A DNA stretch of 64,000 nt from Inhella inkyongensis (GTDB lineage: Bacteria > Pseudomonadota > Gammaproteobacteria > Burkholderiales > Burkholderiaceae_C). The notes beneath the pieces are model-generated. The model saw only the letters and a program-made list of their open reading frames with translations. It did not search any database and was not told the origin of the DNA. Below, one piece after another: positions 48,046-56,074 of the stretch. Every line of letters begins with the position of its first letter. Within the stretch, counting starts at the first letter, position 1. Location: positions 3,410,001-3,474,000 of the forward strand of contig NZ_CP040709.1 in assembly GCF_005952805.1 (NCBI RefSeq). The letters are read 5' to 3'. Position numbers and translations under genes: made by a program.

Positions 48046-48561
48046 ATGAAAACCTGGATCCTCTGCCTCGCCCTGCTCACCCCACCCGCCTTTGCACAGG
48101 CGCCTCGTCCCACCCTGGCCGAACGCTCGGCCCAGACCGAAGCCGTGGCCAAGGCCTATTTCGAGGCCTACATCGCGCGCGACTGGGACCGGTTGGAGCC
48201 TTTGCTGGACGAACAGGCGCGCTTTGACGACGCCACCGCCCATCTGGTGTTCGGCGCCGTGGGCAAGCAGGGCAAGCTTGAGTTGATGAAGGCCTTCCGC
48301 GAGACCCATGCCGGCATCCATGCCATGCACTTTCACCCGCAGAGCCAGTTCGCCTCGGGCGAGCACATGGTCTTCGTGGGCGAACTGGAGTGGAGCCTGG
48401 CCCTGCCCGACGGCTTGGTGGTGGACACCCGCATGCCCTTTGTGGTGCGCCTGCAGGTGCGCGATGGCAGGGTGCTGGAGCACCAGGACACGGCGGACTA
48501 CAAACCCTTCGCCACAGCCCTGCGCGCCGCCCGCGCCAAGAAGCTTCAGGCCGGCGGGTAA
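48046..48561 (+). CDS. secreted SnoaL/NTF2-like protein
   Basis: This 171-residue protein has a signal peptide (about 1-17, ending AFAQAP). The remainder fits a SnoaL-like alpha+beta barrel: AVAKAYFEAYIARDWDRLEPLL, then DATAHLVFGAVGKQG and a strand ending VVRLQVRDGRVLEHQDTADY. Such folds act as small-ligand enzymes or binding proteins. There is no catalytic motif I can name. I start at ATG 48046; the longer frame upstream lies in the divergent gap. The 3' end overlaps the convergent CopZ-like gene by 16 bp. Confidence 0.7.
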   Translation: MKTWILCLALLTPPAFAQAPRPTLAERSAQTEAVAKAYFEAYIARDWDRLEPLLDEQARFDDATAHLVFGAVGKQGKLELMKAFRETHAGIHAMHFHPQSQFASGEHMVFVGELEWSLALPDGLVVDTRMPFVVRLQVRDGRVLEHQDTADYKPFATALRAARAKKLQAGG

Positions 48562-48755
48562 CCCGCCGCGGTGAGCGCCTGCGTCAGCTGCGCCGCACTC
48601 ACACCGGCCGGCGCGCTGACCCGCACCTGCTTGCTGGCCGGGTCCGCCTGCACCTCCACCAGCGGATGCAGGGCCTGCAGGGCCCGGGTCACGGCGGCCA
48701 CGCAATGGCCGCAGCTGAGATCGGGGACTTGGAATTGGTGTTCAACGGTGCTCAT
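48546..48755 (-). CDS. heavy-metal-associated domain protein, CopZ-like
   Basis: This 69-residue protein is a single HMA domain with the metal-binding CGHC (15-18) in PDLSCGHCVAAVTRAL. It should be a small cytoplasmic copper (or other soft-metal) chaperone that hands metal to a P-type ATPase; a CopA-like ATPase lies 3.2 kb away in the divergent unit. The ATG at 48755 overlaps the stop of the ABC-permease gene by four bases, so it is the last gene of the GntR-ABC operon. The 3' end overlaps the SnoaL-like gene by 16 bp. Confidence 0.88.
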   Translation of the reverse strand: MSTVEHQFQVPDLSCGHCVAAVTRALQALHPLVEVQADPASKQVRVSAPAGVSAAQLTQALTAAGYPPA

Positions 48756-50527
48756 GCCGGCATTGTGCGCAAGTGCCAGGCGCGGCGCGTCGGCGTCTGC
48801 AACAGCCCCTGCACCGGCAGCAAGGCCGGCCCGAGCAACAGCGCCGCCCAAACCCAATGCCAGTGGGCCGCGCGCCGGCGCGCCAGCAGGGCGGCGCCCA
48901 CGGCCGCCAGCAGGCTCAAGCCCACGGCCAGACGCTGGGTGGCGGGCTGCGGCCAGGCATCGGCGGCCTGCCAGTGCGCCTTGCCGAAGTGGCGGTCCTG
49001 CACGGACTGCAGTACCTCGCCCAGCTGAGTGAACAAGGGCGCCACCACCCAATCGGCGCGCACCAGCCAGTCGGGGAAGTCGGGCTCCGGGGTGCGGACA
49101 CCCAAGCGCTGCGCGCCCACCGCACCGATGCGCCAAGCCTGCAAACGGCGCGGTACGGCCCGCATGTGGCGGCCCTCGAGCAGGCTGAGCCACAGGGTGC
49201 CGCTGCTCTCATCGTGCAACCATTGCAGGGCTTCGATGGACTCCGCGCCTTGGGGCAAGGGATGGCGCCATTGCGTCGCCCAGCCTCCCTCCGGGGCGCG
49301 CTGCATCAGCTTCACCGCCCAGGCACTCACCACCAGCAGCTGGCGTGCGCCCACCGGGTGCAGGTCCTGGATGTCGCCATCAGCAAGGGGGAGCGTCAGG
49401 CCCGGTTGCAGGCGCTTGGCCGCGCCGTCCCAGATCCACAAACGCCGCCCCTCCAGCACGCCCGCCGGATGCATCAGGGGCGGCTGGCTGAACGCATGGC
49501 GGGCCTGCGGCTGGGGCTGCAGCCCATCGGTGCCCAGCCAACCCAGCAACTTGCCGCGCGCGCCCTGCACGCGGTAGAGCATGTGCTGATGGCTGAAGTC
49601 CACCTCCGCCTCCAGCTCAGCGGCCCGCCAGCTCAGGGTGTGGATCGCCGCGGGTTGATGGCGCTGGTCCATGCGGCGCACCGGATAGCGCAACACGCCG
49701 GGGCGCTGACCCGCCAGGGCTTCGGGCAGACGATGCCCCAGACGCTCGATTTGCGCCGGCAACTTCAGGCGCCGCCAGGCTTCGAAGCCGTTCTCCGGCG
49801 TCTGCTCCTGCGAAGGATGGTGCCCGACCAGACTCAATGCCGCCTGCCCGCCCAGCGACAGCAAGAGGCCCAGCAGCGTGGCCACGAGCCAGAACAGCGC
49901 AGCCCCCTGCAGCACCAGGCTGAAGCCGCGCGGGCGACGCTCGGTATCGGGGCGGAAGCGATCCAACACCAGCGCCAGCGCAAACCCATTGAACAGCACC
50001 ATGGGCAGCAACAGCCAGGGCAAGGGCTGGTACTGGAACAGCATCAAAAGCGGCAGGGCCAGCACAGGCAGGCTGCGCCCGCGCGGCCCCAGGCTGGCGG
50101 CCCAGCCACACAGATAGCCGCCCAAAGCCACCAAGGCGGCGTAGACGCACAAGCCCAGGTGATGGGCCTCCACCAGCCGGCCCCAGGCCGACTGCAAGGG
50201 CAGGCTCAAGAACAAGGGGCCGGCCACCATCAAACCCAGGCTGGACCCGCCCGCCCCCAACAGGGCCAGGGCCACACGCCAGGGTGCCAGCGGCCGATGC
50301 AGCAGCTGCAACCAGGCCCCACCGCGCCGATGCGCCGCCGCCTGCCAGGCCCCGAACAACAGGCCCAGCAACAGGTAGAACACCGCAAACAGGGTCAGCA
50401 AACTCTGCGACTGCTGCGGCAGGTTCAACAGCCGCGCCAGGTAGAGCAGGGGCAGTGCATGCAGGGCCAAACCAGCCAGCGCGACGCCACGCAAACGACG
50501 CCACTCGGAACGAAACAACGCAAACAT
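48752..50527 (-). CDS. ABC-2-type permease fused to an extracytoplasmic domain
   Basis: This protein of 591 residues has about six membrane helices in the first 260 residues, arranged like an ABC-2 permease. A soluble segment of about 270 residues follows (270-545). Two further helices close the C-terminus. The middle has repeats such as LHDESSGTLWLSLLEG that recall beta-propeller blades, but I cannot name the fold. It pairs with the ABC ATPase that ends two bases upstream. The start could also be ATG 50539. The neighbouring CopZ-like and GntR genes suggest a metal- or envelope-stress role. The substrate is unknown. Confidence 0.7.
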   Translation of the reverse strand: MFALFRSEWRRLRGVALAGLALHALPLLYLARLLNLPQQSQSLLTLFAVFYLLLGLLFGAWQAAAHRRGGAWLQLLHRPLAPWRVALALLGAGGSSLGLMVAGPLFLSLPLQSAWGRLVEAHHLGLCVYAALVALGGYLCGWAASLGPRGRSLPVLALPLLMLFQYQPLPWLLLPMVLFNGFALALVLDRFRPDTERRPRGFSLVLQGAALFWLVATLLGLLLSLGGQAALSLVGHHPSQEQTPENGFEAWRRLKLPAQIERLGHRLPEALAGQRPGVLRYPVRRMDQRHQPAAIHTLSWRAAELEAEVDFSHQHMLYRVQGARGKLLGWLGTDGLQPQPQARHAFSQPPLMHPAGVLEGRRLWIWDGAAKRLQPGLTLPLADGDIQDLHPVGARQLLVVSAWAVKLMQRAPEGGWATQWRHPLPQGAESIEALQWLHDESSGTLWLSLLEGRHMRAVPRRLQAWRIGAVGAQRLGVRTPEPDFPDWLVRADWVVAPLFTQLGEVLQSVQDRHFGKAHWQAADAWPQPATQRLAVGLSLLAAVGAALLARRRAAHWHWVWAALLLGPALLPVQGLLQTPTRRAWHLRTMPA

Positions 50528-50529
50528 CT

Positions 50530-51453
50530 TCAGGCCCATTCGGTGTGGAGCGCCGTGCCGGCATGGCACTGAGCCAGCAGGCCATTGATGGCACGGTCCA
50601 GGCTGACCCCCATGCTGGCCATGCGCGCGGCGCCGCGTTGCTGCAGTTGGGCGCGCACCTGTTCTTCGCTCTGATCGAGCAGCAGCAGCTCGGTCAGGCC
50701 GCCCAGAGGCTGGTGGCTGAGCAGGCCGGGCAGGTCGCGCAGCGACGGCGTCTGGAAGGGGAACTCCACCTGCCACAGGCGGACGCGCTGGCACAGCGCT
50801 TCAGGCTCGCATTGGTAGCGCAGCCGGCCGCGCTCGATGACGATCAGCTGCTCGGCCAGGCGCTCGATCTCGTCCATCAGGTGCGAGCAGTAGATGATGG
50901 TGCAGCCTTGCTCCAGGCCGACCTGCATCAGGGCGTCCAGAAAGGCGCGCTTGGCCACCACGTCCAGGCCCAGGGTGGGTTCGTCCAGCAACAGCAGCTC
51001 GGGCCCCTGCGCCAGCGCCAGCCCCAGGCTCAAGCCGGCGCGTTCGCCGCGCGAGAGCTCGCCCACACGCTGCTGCGGCAACACCTGGAAGAAGGACAGC
51101 ACCTGGTTCAGCGGCGCCTCGCGCCAGCGCGCGGCGTACTGCTGGTGCTGCAAGGCCACCAGCTCGCGTACCGGCATCCAGCCGGGCAGGTGATGCTCCT
51201 CGTTGACGAAGCCGATGCGCCCGCGGTCCTGCGCGCGCAGGCGATCGGCCGGCAGGCCCAGCACGCTGGCGCTGCCGGCATCAGGCTGCATGAAGCCCAA
51301 CAGGATGCGGAACAAGGTCGATTTGCCGGCCCCGTTGGCGCCCACGATGGCATGCACGCCGCCACGCGCCACGCGGAGGCTCAAGTCATCCAATGCCGTC
51401 TTGCTGCCAAAGCGCCGCGTCAGGCGCTCGGTTTCGATCACCCACGGGCTCAT
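50530..51453 (-). CDS. ABC transporter ATP-binding protein
   Basis: This 307-residue ATPase has Walker A GANGAGKST (38-46), the signature region ELSRGERAGLSLGLALA and Walker B LLLLDEPT, with a DEPT...H-loop CSHLMDE. The C-terminal extension of about 90 residues is unassigned. It belongs to the CcmA/NatA-like exporter class. The ATG at 51453 overlaps the GntR stop by four bases, as is usual for YtrA-type regulators and their ABC transporters. It acts with the fused permease encoded downstream. Confidence 0.92.
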   Translation of the reverse strand: MSPWVIETERLTRRFGSKTALDDLSLRVARGGVHAIVGANGAGKSTLFRILLGFMQPDAGSASVLGLPADRLRAQDRGRIGFVNEEHHLPGWMPVRELVALQHQQYAARWREAPLNQVLSFFQVLPQQRVGELSRGERAGLSLGLALAQGPELLLLDEPTLGLDVVAKRAFLDALMQVGLEQGCTIIYCSHLMDEIERLAEQLIVIERGRLRYQCEPEALCQRVRLWQVEFPFQTPSLRDLPGLLSHQPLGGLTELLLLDQSEEQVRAQLQQRGAARMASMGVSLDRAINGLLAQCHAGTALHTEWA

Positions 51454-51869
51454 GCCTGTTTCCTCTTCTGATAGCCCTGCAACTCGCCGTAGAGCCGCTC
51501 ACACACCTCCTCGGCCGTGAAGTCCAGGCCCAGCACGTCATCCACAAACTGGTTGCAGGCCGCATCCAGGCGGCGCTGCTGCTCGGCCGGACTGAGACGC
51601 TCACGGGGCGCCGCCACAAAGAGGCCCAGGCCGGGCTGGCTCTCTAGCCAGCCCTCGCTGCACAGCTCGGCATAGGCCTTGGCCACGGTGTTGGGGTTGA
51701 TCAAGAGCTGCTGCGCCAGCACCCGCACGCTGGGCAGCTGCGCGCCCACGGGCAGCTCGCCGGCGGCGATCTGGCGGCGCACGCCATCCACGATCTGGCG
51801 CCCCAAGGGGCGCGAGTCCCCGGGCCGCACATCCAACATCAGGGGCCGGGCCCGCTGCAGCGATGACAT
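51450..51869 (-). CDS. GntR regulator, YtrA-like subfamily
   Basis: This short 139-residue GntR protein has the winged-helix domain (about 12-78; LPVGAQLPSVRVLAQQL, NPNTVAKAYAELCSEGWLES) and a small C-terminal helical tail instead of a full ligand-binding domain. That size is typical of YtrA-type repressors, which usually control a downstream ABC transporter. The ATG at 51869 has a GGAG site. A 23-bp palindrome lies 16-38 nt upstream and is the expected operator, shared with the divergent ATPase gene. Confidence 0.9.
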   Translation of the reverse strand: MSSLQRARPLMLDVRPGDSRPLGRQIVDGVRRQIAAGELPVGAQLPSVRVLAQQLLINPNTVAKAYAELCSEGWLESQPGLGLFVAAPRERLSPAEQQRRLDAACNQFVDDVLGLDFTAEEVCERLYGELQGYQKRKQA

Positions 51870-51884
51870 GCTTCACTCCATCTT

Positions 51885-51907
51885 CTGTATTAGTCAAACT
51901 AGTACAG
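51885..51907. promoter_or_regulatory. palindromic operator in the GntR/P-type-ATPase divergent gap
   Basis: CTGTATTAGTCAAACTAGTACAG is 23 bp and symmetrical except for one pair; arms CTGTA/TACAG and TTAGT/ACTAG flank a central CAA. The adjoining TACAGTGTA (51903-51911) is itself symmetrical. TAATAC within the site (minus strand, 51887-51892) could be a -10 box for the GntR gene. The location fits YtrA-type autoregulation plus control of the divergent CopA-like gene. Confidence 0.6.
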
Positions 51908-51990
51908 TGTAGACAGCGCGGCCACCCCTGCCCAAAGTCAGGCCTTGTTCGGGGCATCCCCCGGGCAGGGTCTGCCTACACTGCGCCGCC

Positions 51991-54399
51991 ATGGCTGCCC
52001 TTCCTTCTGCACACACCTCGGTTGACCTCGCCATGCCCATCAGTGGCATGCATTGCGCCGCCTGCGTGGCGCGCGTTGAGAAGGCCTTGGCCGGCGTGGC
52101 CGGTGTGCTCAAGGCCGAGGTGCTACTGACCGAGAACCGCGCCCAGCTGCGCGTCGAGCCGGGCTGGAGCGCTGTGGCCCTGATGGCCGCCCTTCGCAAG
52201 GTGGGTTATGACATCCCGCTCACCCAGGCCAGCCTGCACTTGAGCGGCCTGCACGACGCCGCCGACGCATTGCGCGCCCACGAGGCGCTGGCGCGCGTGC
52301 CTGGGGTGGTGCTGGTGCAAGTCAATCTGGGGGCGGCCACGGCCGCTTTGCAGGCCCTGCCCAGCACGGCACCGGGGGCCTTGCTACAGGCGGCACGCGC
52401 AGCCGGCTTCGGGGCGGCGCTGCAGACCCAAACCGACGCCGGCTCCGCCCTGGCGCAGGAGGCCGCACGGCTGCGCCGCGATGTGTTGCTGGCTTGGGCA
52501 CTCACCCTGCCCTTGCTGCTGCCCATGCTGGTTCAACCCTTCGGCCTGCACCTGATGCTGCCGGGCGCTTGGCAGGCCCTGCTGGCAGCCGGGGTGCAGT
52601 TCGGCCCGGGGCGCCGCTTTTACCGCGCCGCCTGGGCCGGCCTGCGCGCGGGCAGCCCGGGCATGGATGTGCTGATTGCGCTGGGCTCGAGCGCGGCCTT
52701 CGGCCTGAGCGCCTGGCTGCTGGGGCGCGGCGCCGGGGCCATGGATCTGTTTTTTGAGTCCGGCGCAGCCATTTTGAGTTTTGTGCTGCTGGGCCGTTGG
52801 CTGGAGGCGCGTGCCAAACGCGCCACCGGCGCCGCCCTGCGCGGCCTGCAGGAACTGGCGCCCGCCCAGGCCGAACTCTGGCGCGATGGCCAATGGCAGC
52901 TGCACCCGCTGGCTGAGCTCAAGCCCGGCGACCGCGTGCGCGTGCGCCCGGGTGGCCGCATTCCCTGCGACGGCCGCCTGACCGAGGGCCGCAGCCACAT
53001 CAACGAGGCGCATCTGAATGGCGAGCCCATGCCGCTGGCGCGCGCACCCGGCGACTTGCTGCGTGCCGGTGGCCTGAACCTGGACGGGGTGATCGAGCTG
53101 CGCGCCACGCAAACGGCCGCCGCCTCCAGCCTCGCGCAGCTGGTACGCCTGATTGAGTCGGCCCAAGCCAGCAAGGCACCCATCCAGGGCCTGGCCGACC
53201 GCGTGGCAGCACGCTTCGTACCGGCCGTGATGCTGCTGGCCCTGCTGACGCTTGCCGGCTGGGTACTGGCCGGGCAAGGCGGACGCGGCCTGTTGGCTGC
53301 GGTGGCCGTGCTGGTGGTGGCCTGTCCCTGCGCCCTGGGTCTGGCCACGCCCACCGCCGTGGTGGTGGGCATCGGCCAGGCTGCGCGCCGGGGCCTGCTG
53401 GTGCGCGACGCCGGCGCGCTGGAACAGCTCGCCGGCATCCAACGCATGGCCTTTGACAAGACCGGCACCCTGACGCGCGGCGAACCCGAGCTGGCGCACA
53501 TCGAACCGCTGGCTGATCTGAACCGCCTGCAGGTGCAGGCCCTGGCCGCCGCCCTGGCCCAGGGCAGCAGCCACCCGCTCTCACAAGCCCTGCGCCAGGC
53601 CCAGGGCGATCTGCCCACACCCGAGGCAAAGGATCTGCGCACCCTGGCCGGTCTGGGTCTGCAAGGCCAGCTGGGAGAGCTTCGCCTGCATCTGGGCTCC
53701 AGCCGCTACCTGGCCGAGCTGGGTCTGCCCACCGGCGCCTGGGAAAGCGCGGCCCAGGCCCAGGCGACCCAGGGCTATAGCGTCAGCTGGCTGGCGCAGA
53801 CCCAGCCCGAGCCACGCCTGCTCGGCTTGCTGGCCTTTGGCGACCGCGCGCGCACCGAGGCCCGCAGTGCGCTGGATGCCTTGCGCGCTCAGGGCCTGCG
53901 CTGCAGCCTCCTCTCGGGCGACCGCCCCGAGACCGCGATGGCGCTGGCCCGGGGCCTGGGCTTTGCCGAGGCCGACGATGTGCACGGCGGCCTGCTACCG
54001 CAGGACAAGCTCTCGGCCATTCACGCCTGGAAGGCGCGGGGCGAGGCCGTGGCCATGGTGGGAGACGGCATCAACGACGCCCCGGCGCTGGCGGCGGCCG
54101 ATGTCGGCATTGCCCTGGGGGCGGATGGACAGGGCACCGCGCTGGCGGCGGAGTCCGCCACCCTGACCCTGCTGGCCAATGACTTGCGCCGCATCCCCGA
54201 GGCCGTGGCCCTGGCGCGCCGCACCCTGCTGACGATCCGGATGAATCTGTTCTGGGCTTTTGGATTCAACGCCCTGATGCTGCCCCTGGCCATGGCCGGG
54301 CGCCTGCCGCCCATGGCAGCCAGCGCCGCCATGGCCGCCAGCAGCCTGATGGTGCTGGGCAATGCGCTGTGGCTCAGGCGCTGGCGCTACAAGGCTTGA
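51991..54399 (+). CDS. copper-type P1B ATPase (CopA-like)
   Basis: This 802-residue transporter has an N-terminal HMA domain with C22-x2-C25 (GMHCAAC), then a second HMA-like fold (about 76-145) that lacks its CxxC, eight membrane helices, and the intramembrane metal site CPC (445-447). The phosphorylation site is D489 in DKTGTLT. HP (SSHPLSQAL) and GDGINDAP motifs are present. The actuator loop reads NGEP (343-346) where TGES/TGEP is usual. It should export Cu(I). It is divergent from the GntR-ABC-CopZ operon with a shared operator, which points to joint control. Confidence 0.93.
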   Translation: MAALPSAHTSVDLAMPISGMHCAACVARVEKALAGVAGVLKAEVLLTENRAQLRVEPGWSAVALMAALRKVGYDIPLTQASLHLSGLHDAADALRAHEALARVPGVVLVQVNLGAATAALQALPSTAPGALLQAARAAGFGAALQTQTDAGSALAQEAARLRRDVLLAWALTLPLLLPMLVQPFGLHLMLPGAWQALLAAGVQFGPGRRFYRAAWAGLRAGSPGMDVLIALGSSAAFGLSAWLLGRGAGAMDLFFESGAAILSFVLLGRWLEARAKRATGAALRGLQELAPAQAELWRDGQWQLHPLAELKPGDRVRVRPGGRIPCDGRLTEGRSHINEAHLNGEPMPLARAPGDLLRAGGLNLDGVIELRATQTAAASSLAQLVRLIESAQASKAPIQGLADRVAARFVPAVMLLALLTLAGWVLAGQGGRGLLAAVAVLVVACPCALGLATPTAVVVGIGQAARRGLLVRDAGALEQLAGIQRMAFDKTGTLTRGEPELAHIEPLADLNRLQVQALAAALAQGSSHPLSQALRQAQGDLPTPEAKDLRTLAGLGLQGQLGELRLHLGSSRYLAELGLPTGAWESAAQAQATQGYSVSWLAQTQPEPRLLGLLAFGDRARTEARSALDALRAQGLRCSLLSGDRPETAMALARGLGFAEADDVHGGLLPQDKLSAIHAWKARGEAVAMVGDGINDAPALAAADVGIALGADGQGTALAAESATLTLLANDLRRIPEAVALARRTLLTIRMNLFWAFGFNALMLPLAMAGRLPPMAASAAMAASSLMVLGNALWLRRWRYKA

Positions 54400-54420
54400 T
54401 ACACGGGTCGAATCCCCCGC

Positions 54421-54436
54421 GCCTGATCACTCAGGC
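54421..54436. terminator. small hairpin at the convergent CopA/TonB-like ends
   Basis: GCCTGA-TCAC-TCAGGC is a perfect 6-bp stem lying over the stop of the TonB-like gene and 22 nt after the ATPase stop. It could contribute to termination on either strand. Evidence is the symmetry only. Confidence 0.3.
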
Positions 54437-55125
54437 TTGAAGGACAGCTCCACGTCCACGGTGCGCTCGGCCGGCAGTGGCTCGAAGCGCCATTGCGAAA
54501 TAGCCCGTGCGGCGGCTTGACCCAGGCGGCGATTGGCGCCCGCCTTGGGCTCGGCCTTGATGACCTTGCCATCCGTACCCACCACGAAACGCACCGGGAT
54601 CACTTGCGGCCGATCGGCCATGGCTTCGATGACCTGACGATTCATATCCGGGGCCACATAGTGCACCAGCTTGAGCTCGACCTCGTCGGGCTCCTCCACC
54701 ACCGGAGCGGCGGGTACCGCGGCGACAGGGGGCTGCGGCTCTACCTGTGCCGGCAAGGTGACGGCCTGCACCGGCTGGGCGGCGGTCTGGGTGGTGTCCA
54801 GCGGCACGGCGGTCTCGGTCACTGCGGCAGCGGGTGAGGCCGGCGCGGCCGCCACGGCCGCCGGCCGCTCGACCGGACGGGCCGGCGTGGCCGGTGCCTT
54901 GGCGGGCGCCGGCTTGGCGGCGGCTTCCTTGCTGTCTTTGGAGTCCTTGGCGTCTTTGTCCTTGGCCGGCTTCACGGTCGAGAACTTGATGAAGCTGAAC
55001 ACCTTCTGGGCATCGCGCTTGGCGCGCTCGGCATCCGAGATGCCCCCGGCATCGGCCTGCGCCCAGGCCCCGCCCATCGCCACCATCAAACCCACACAAA
55101 CCACACTGCGACCAAACACCGACAT
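54427..55125 (-). CDS. TonB C-terminal-domain protein with signal peptide (copy 1)
   Basis: This 232-residue protein starts at ATG 55125, after a GGAG site. The N-terminus looks like a cleavable signal peptide (ending GAWAQA), not the retained helix of TonB. Next comes SDAERAKRDAQKVFSFIKFSTVKPA, a segment shared with the next gene, then a Pro/Ala/Lys-rich linker (about 55-150) and a TonB C-terminal domain (about 150-232; PVRFVVGTDGKVIKAEPKAG and AISQWRFEPL). It may act as a periplasmic TonB-like protein. No exbB or exbD gene is nearby. The two paralogues lie 44 nt apart and share orientation. Confidence 0.8.
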   Translation of the reverse strand: MSVFGRSVVCVGLMVAMGGAWAQADAGGISDAERAKRDAQKVFSFIKFSTVKPAKDKDAKDSKDSKEAAAKPAPAKAPATPARPVERPAAVAAAPASPAAAVTETAVPLDTTQTAAQPVQAVTLPAQVEPQPPVAAVPAAPVVEEPDEVELKLVHYVAPDMNRQVIEAMADRPQVIPVRFVVGTDGKVIKAEPKAGANRRLGQAAARAISQWRFEPLPAERTVDVELSFKPE

Positions 55126-55169
55126 ATCCACTCCGAAAGACCCGCCGCATTCAGCGTCAGGCAAAAAAC

Positions 55170-55874
55170 TCACTCGCTATCGAACTTGAAAGCGATCTCG
55201 ACCTCGGCCTCACGGGCCTCACTCAAAGGGGCAAAGCGCCATTGCTCCACGGCCCGAACGGCCGCCTGCGCCAGGCGCCGCTGTGCCCCGGCCTTGGCCT
55301 CGGCCTTCACCACCTGCCCCTGCGGGCTCACGACAAAACGCACCGTCACCTGGCCGCTGCGCACCTGGGACTGAAACTGCGCCGGCACCTGGGGATCCAC
55401 ATGCGCGATCAGTTGCAGCGGCTGCGGCTCGGGTTCCACCGCGGGCTCGGGCTGGCCTTCTGGCGCCGGCTTCGCCTCGGGCGGCAGGTCCGGCCGCACT
55501 TCCGGTGCTGGCAGGGTCTGATCGGGAGGGCTGCTGGACTTATTCGAACCCCCAGCCGGCGGCGCCTCGCGCAGCAGCGCCTCGGCCTGAGCCACGGTGG
55601 TCACGGGCGCGGAGGCCGCAGCAGCCGGCCCGCGCGGGGCCTGGACCTCGTCCTTCTCCGGCTCGGCTCGCGCCACCAGCTTGGGCGCCGCGGCCGGACG
55701 CACCGCATGGAAGCGGATGAAATTCAGTACTTTGTTGGCGTCCCGCTGCGCGCGTGCCTGATCGCTCAAGGTCGCCGCATCCTTCTTGGCGTCGCTCACC
55801 TGCGCTTGCACCCCCAGGCTGAGCATCAGCAATCCGGCGGCGCTGACCAGCAGCGTCTTGTTCGATCGAAACAT
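55170..55874 (-). CDS. TonB C-terminal-domain protein with signal peptide (copy 2)
   Basis: This 234-residue paralogue of copy 1 starts at ATG 55874 after GGAG. The signal peptide ends GVQAQ. The shared segment reads SDQARAQRDANKVLNFIRFHAVRPA, followed by a Pro/Glu/Ala-rich linker and the TonB domain (TVRFVVSPQGQVVKAEAKAG, AVEQWRFAPL). A TTG at 55886 is a less likely start. Being tandem and similar from end to end, the pair arose by duplication. Either could energise an outer-membrane receptor such as the Oar-like protein at 41.6-44.7 kb, which is speculation. Confidence 0.8.
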   Translation of the reverse strand: MFRSNKTLLVSAAGLLMLSLGVQAQVSDAKKDAATLSDQARAQRDANKVLNFIRFHAVRPAAAPKLVARAEPEKDEVQAPRGPAAAASAPVTTVAQAEALLREAPPAGGSNKSSSPPDQTLPAPEVRPDLPPEAKPAPEGQPEPAVEPEPQPLQLIAHVDPQVPAQFQSQVRSGQVTVRFVVSPQGQVVKAEAKAGAQRRLAQAAVRAVEQWRFAPLSEAREAEVEIAFKFDSE

Positions 55875-56074
55875 CGCAGTCTCCAACCCCTGCCCGCGCT
55901 AGAAACTCAGCGACCAAAGCTCTGGGGCCATGGGCGGCGCAGTGTACGGAGCACCCCCCTGAATGCGGCTGGGGTAATCCCGGCTGCCGCCTAGGGCCGC
56001 CACCTCAATGTGCTGCATTGCACAAGACCGGGTAGGCTCACCCCCGCCCCTCCCGCCAGAACTTCACACTGCCC

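Noticed and set aside
48773..50572. 599-codon open frame antisense to the ABC permease
   Set aside because: Translation is glutamine- and arginine-rich low complexity without helices or domains.
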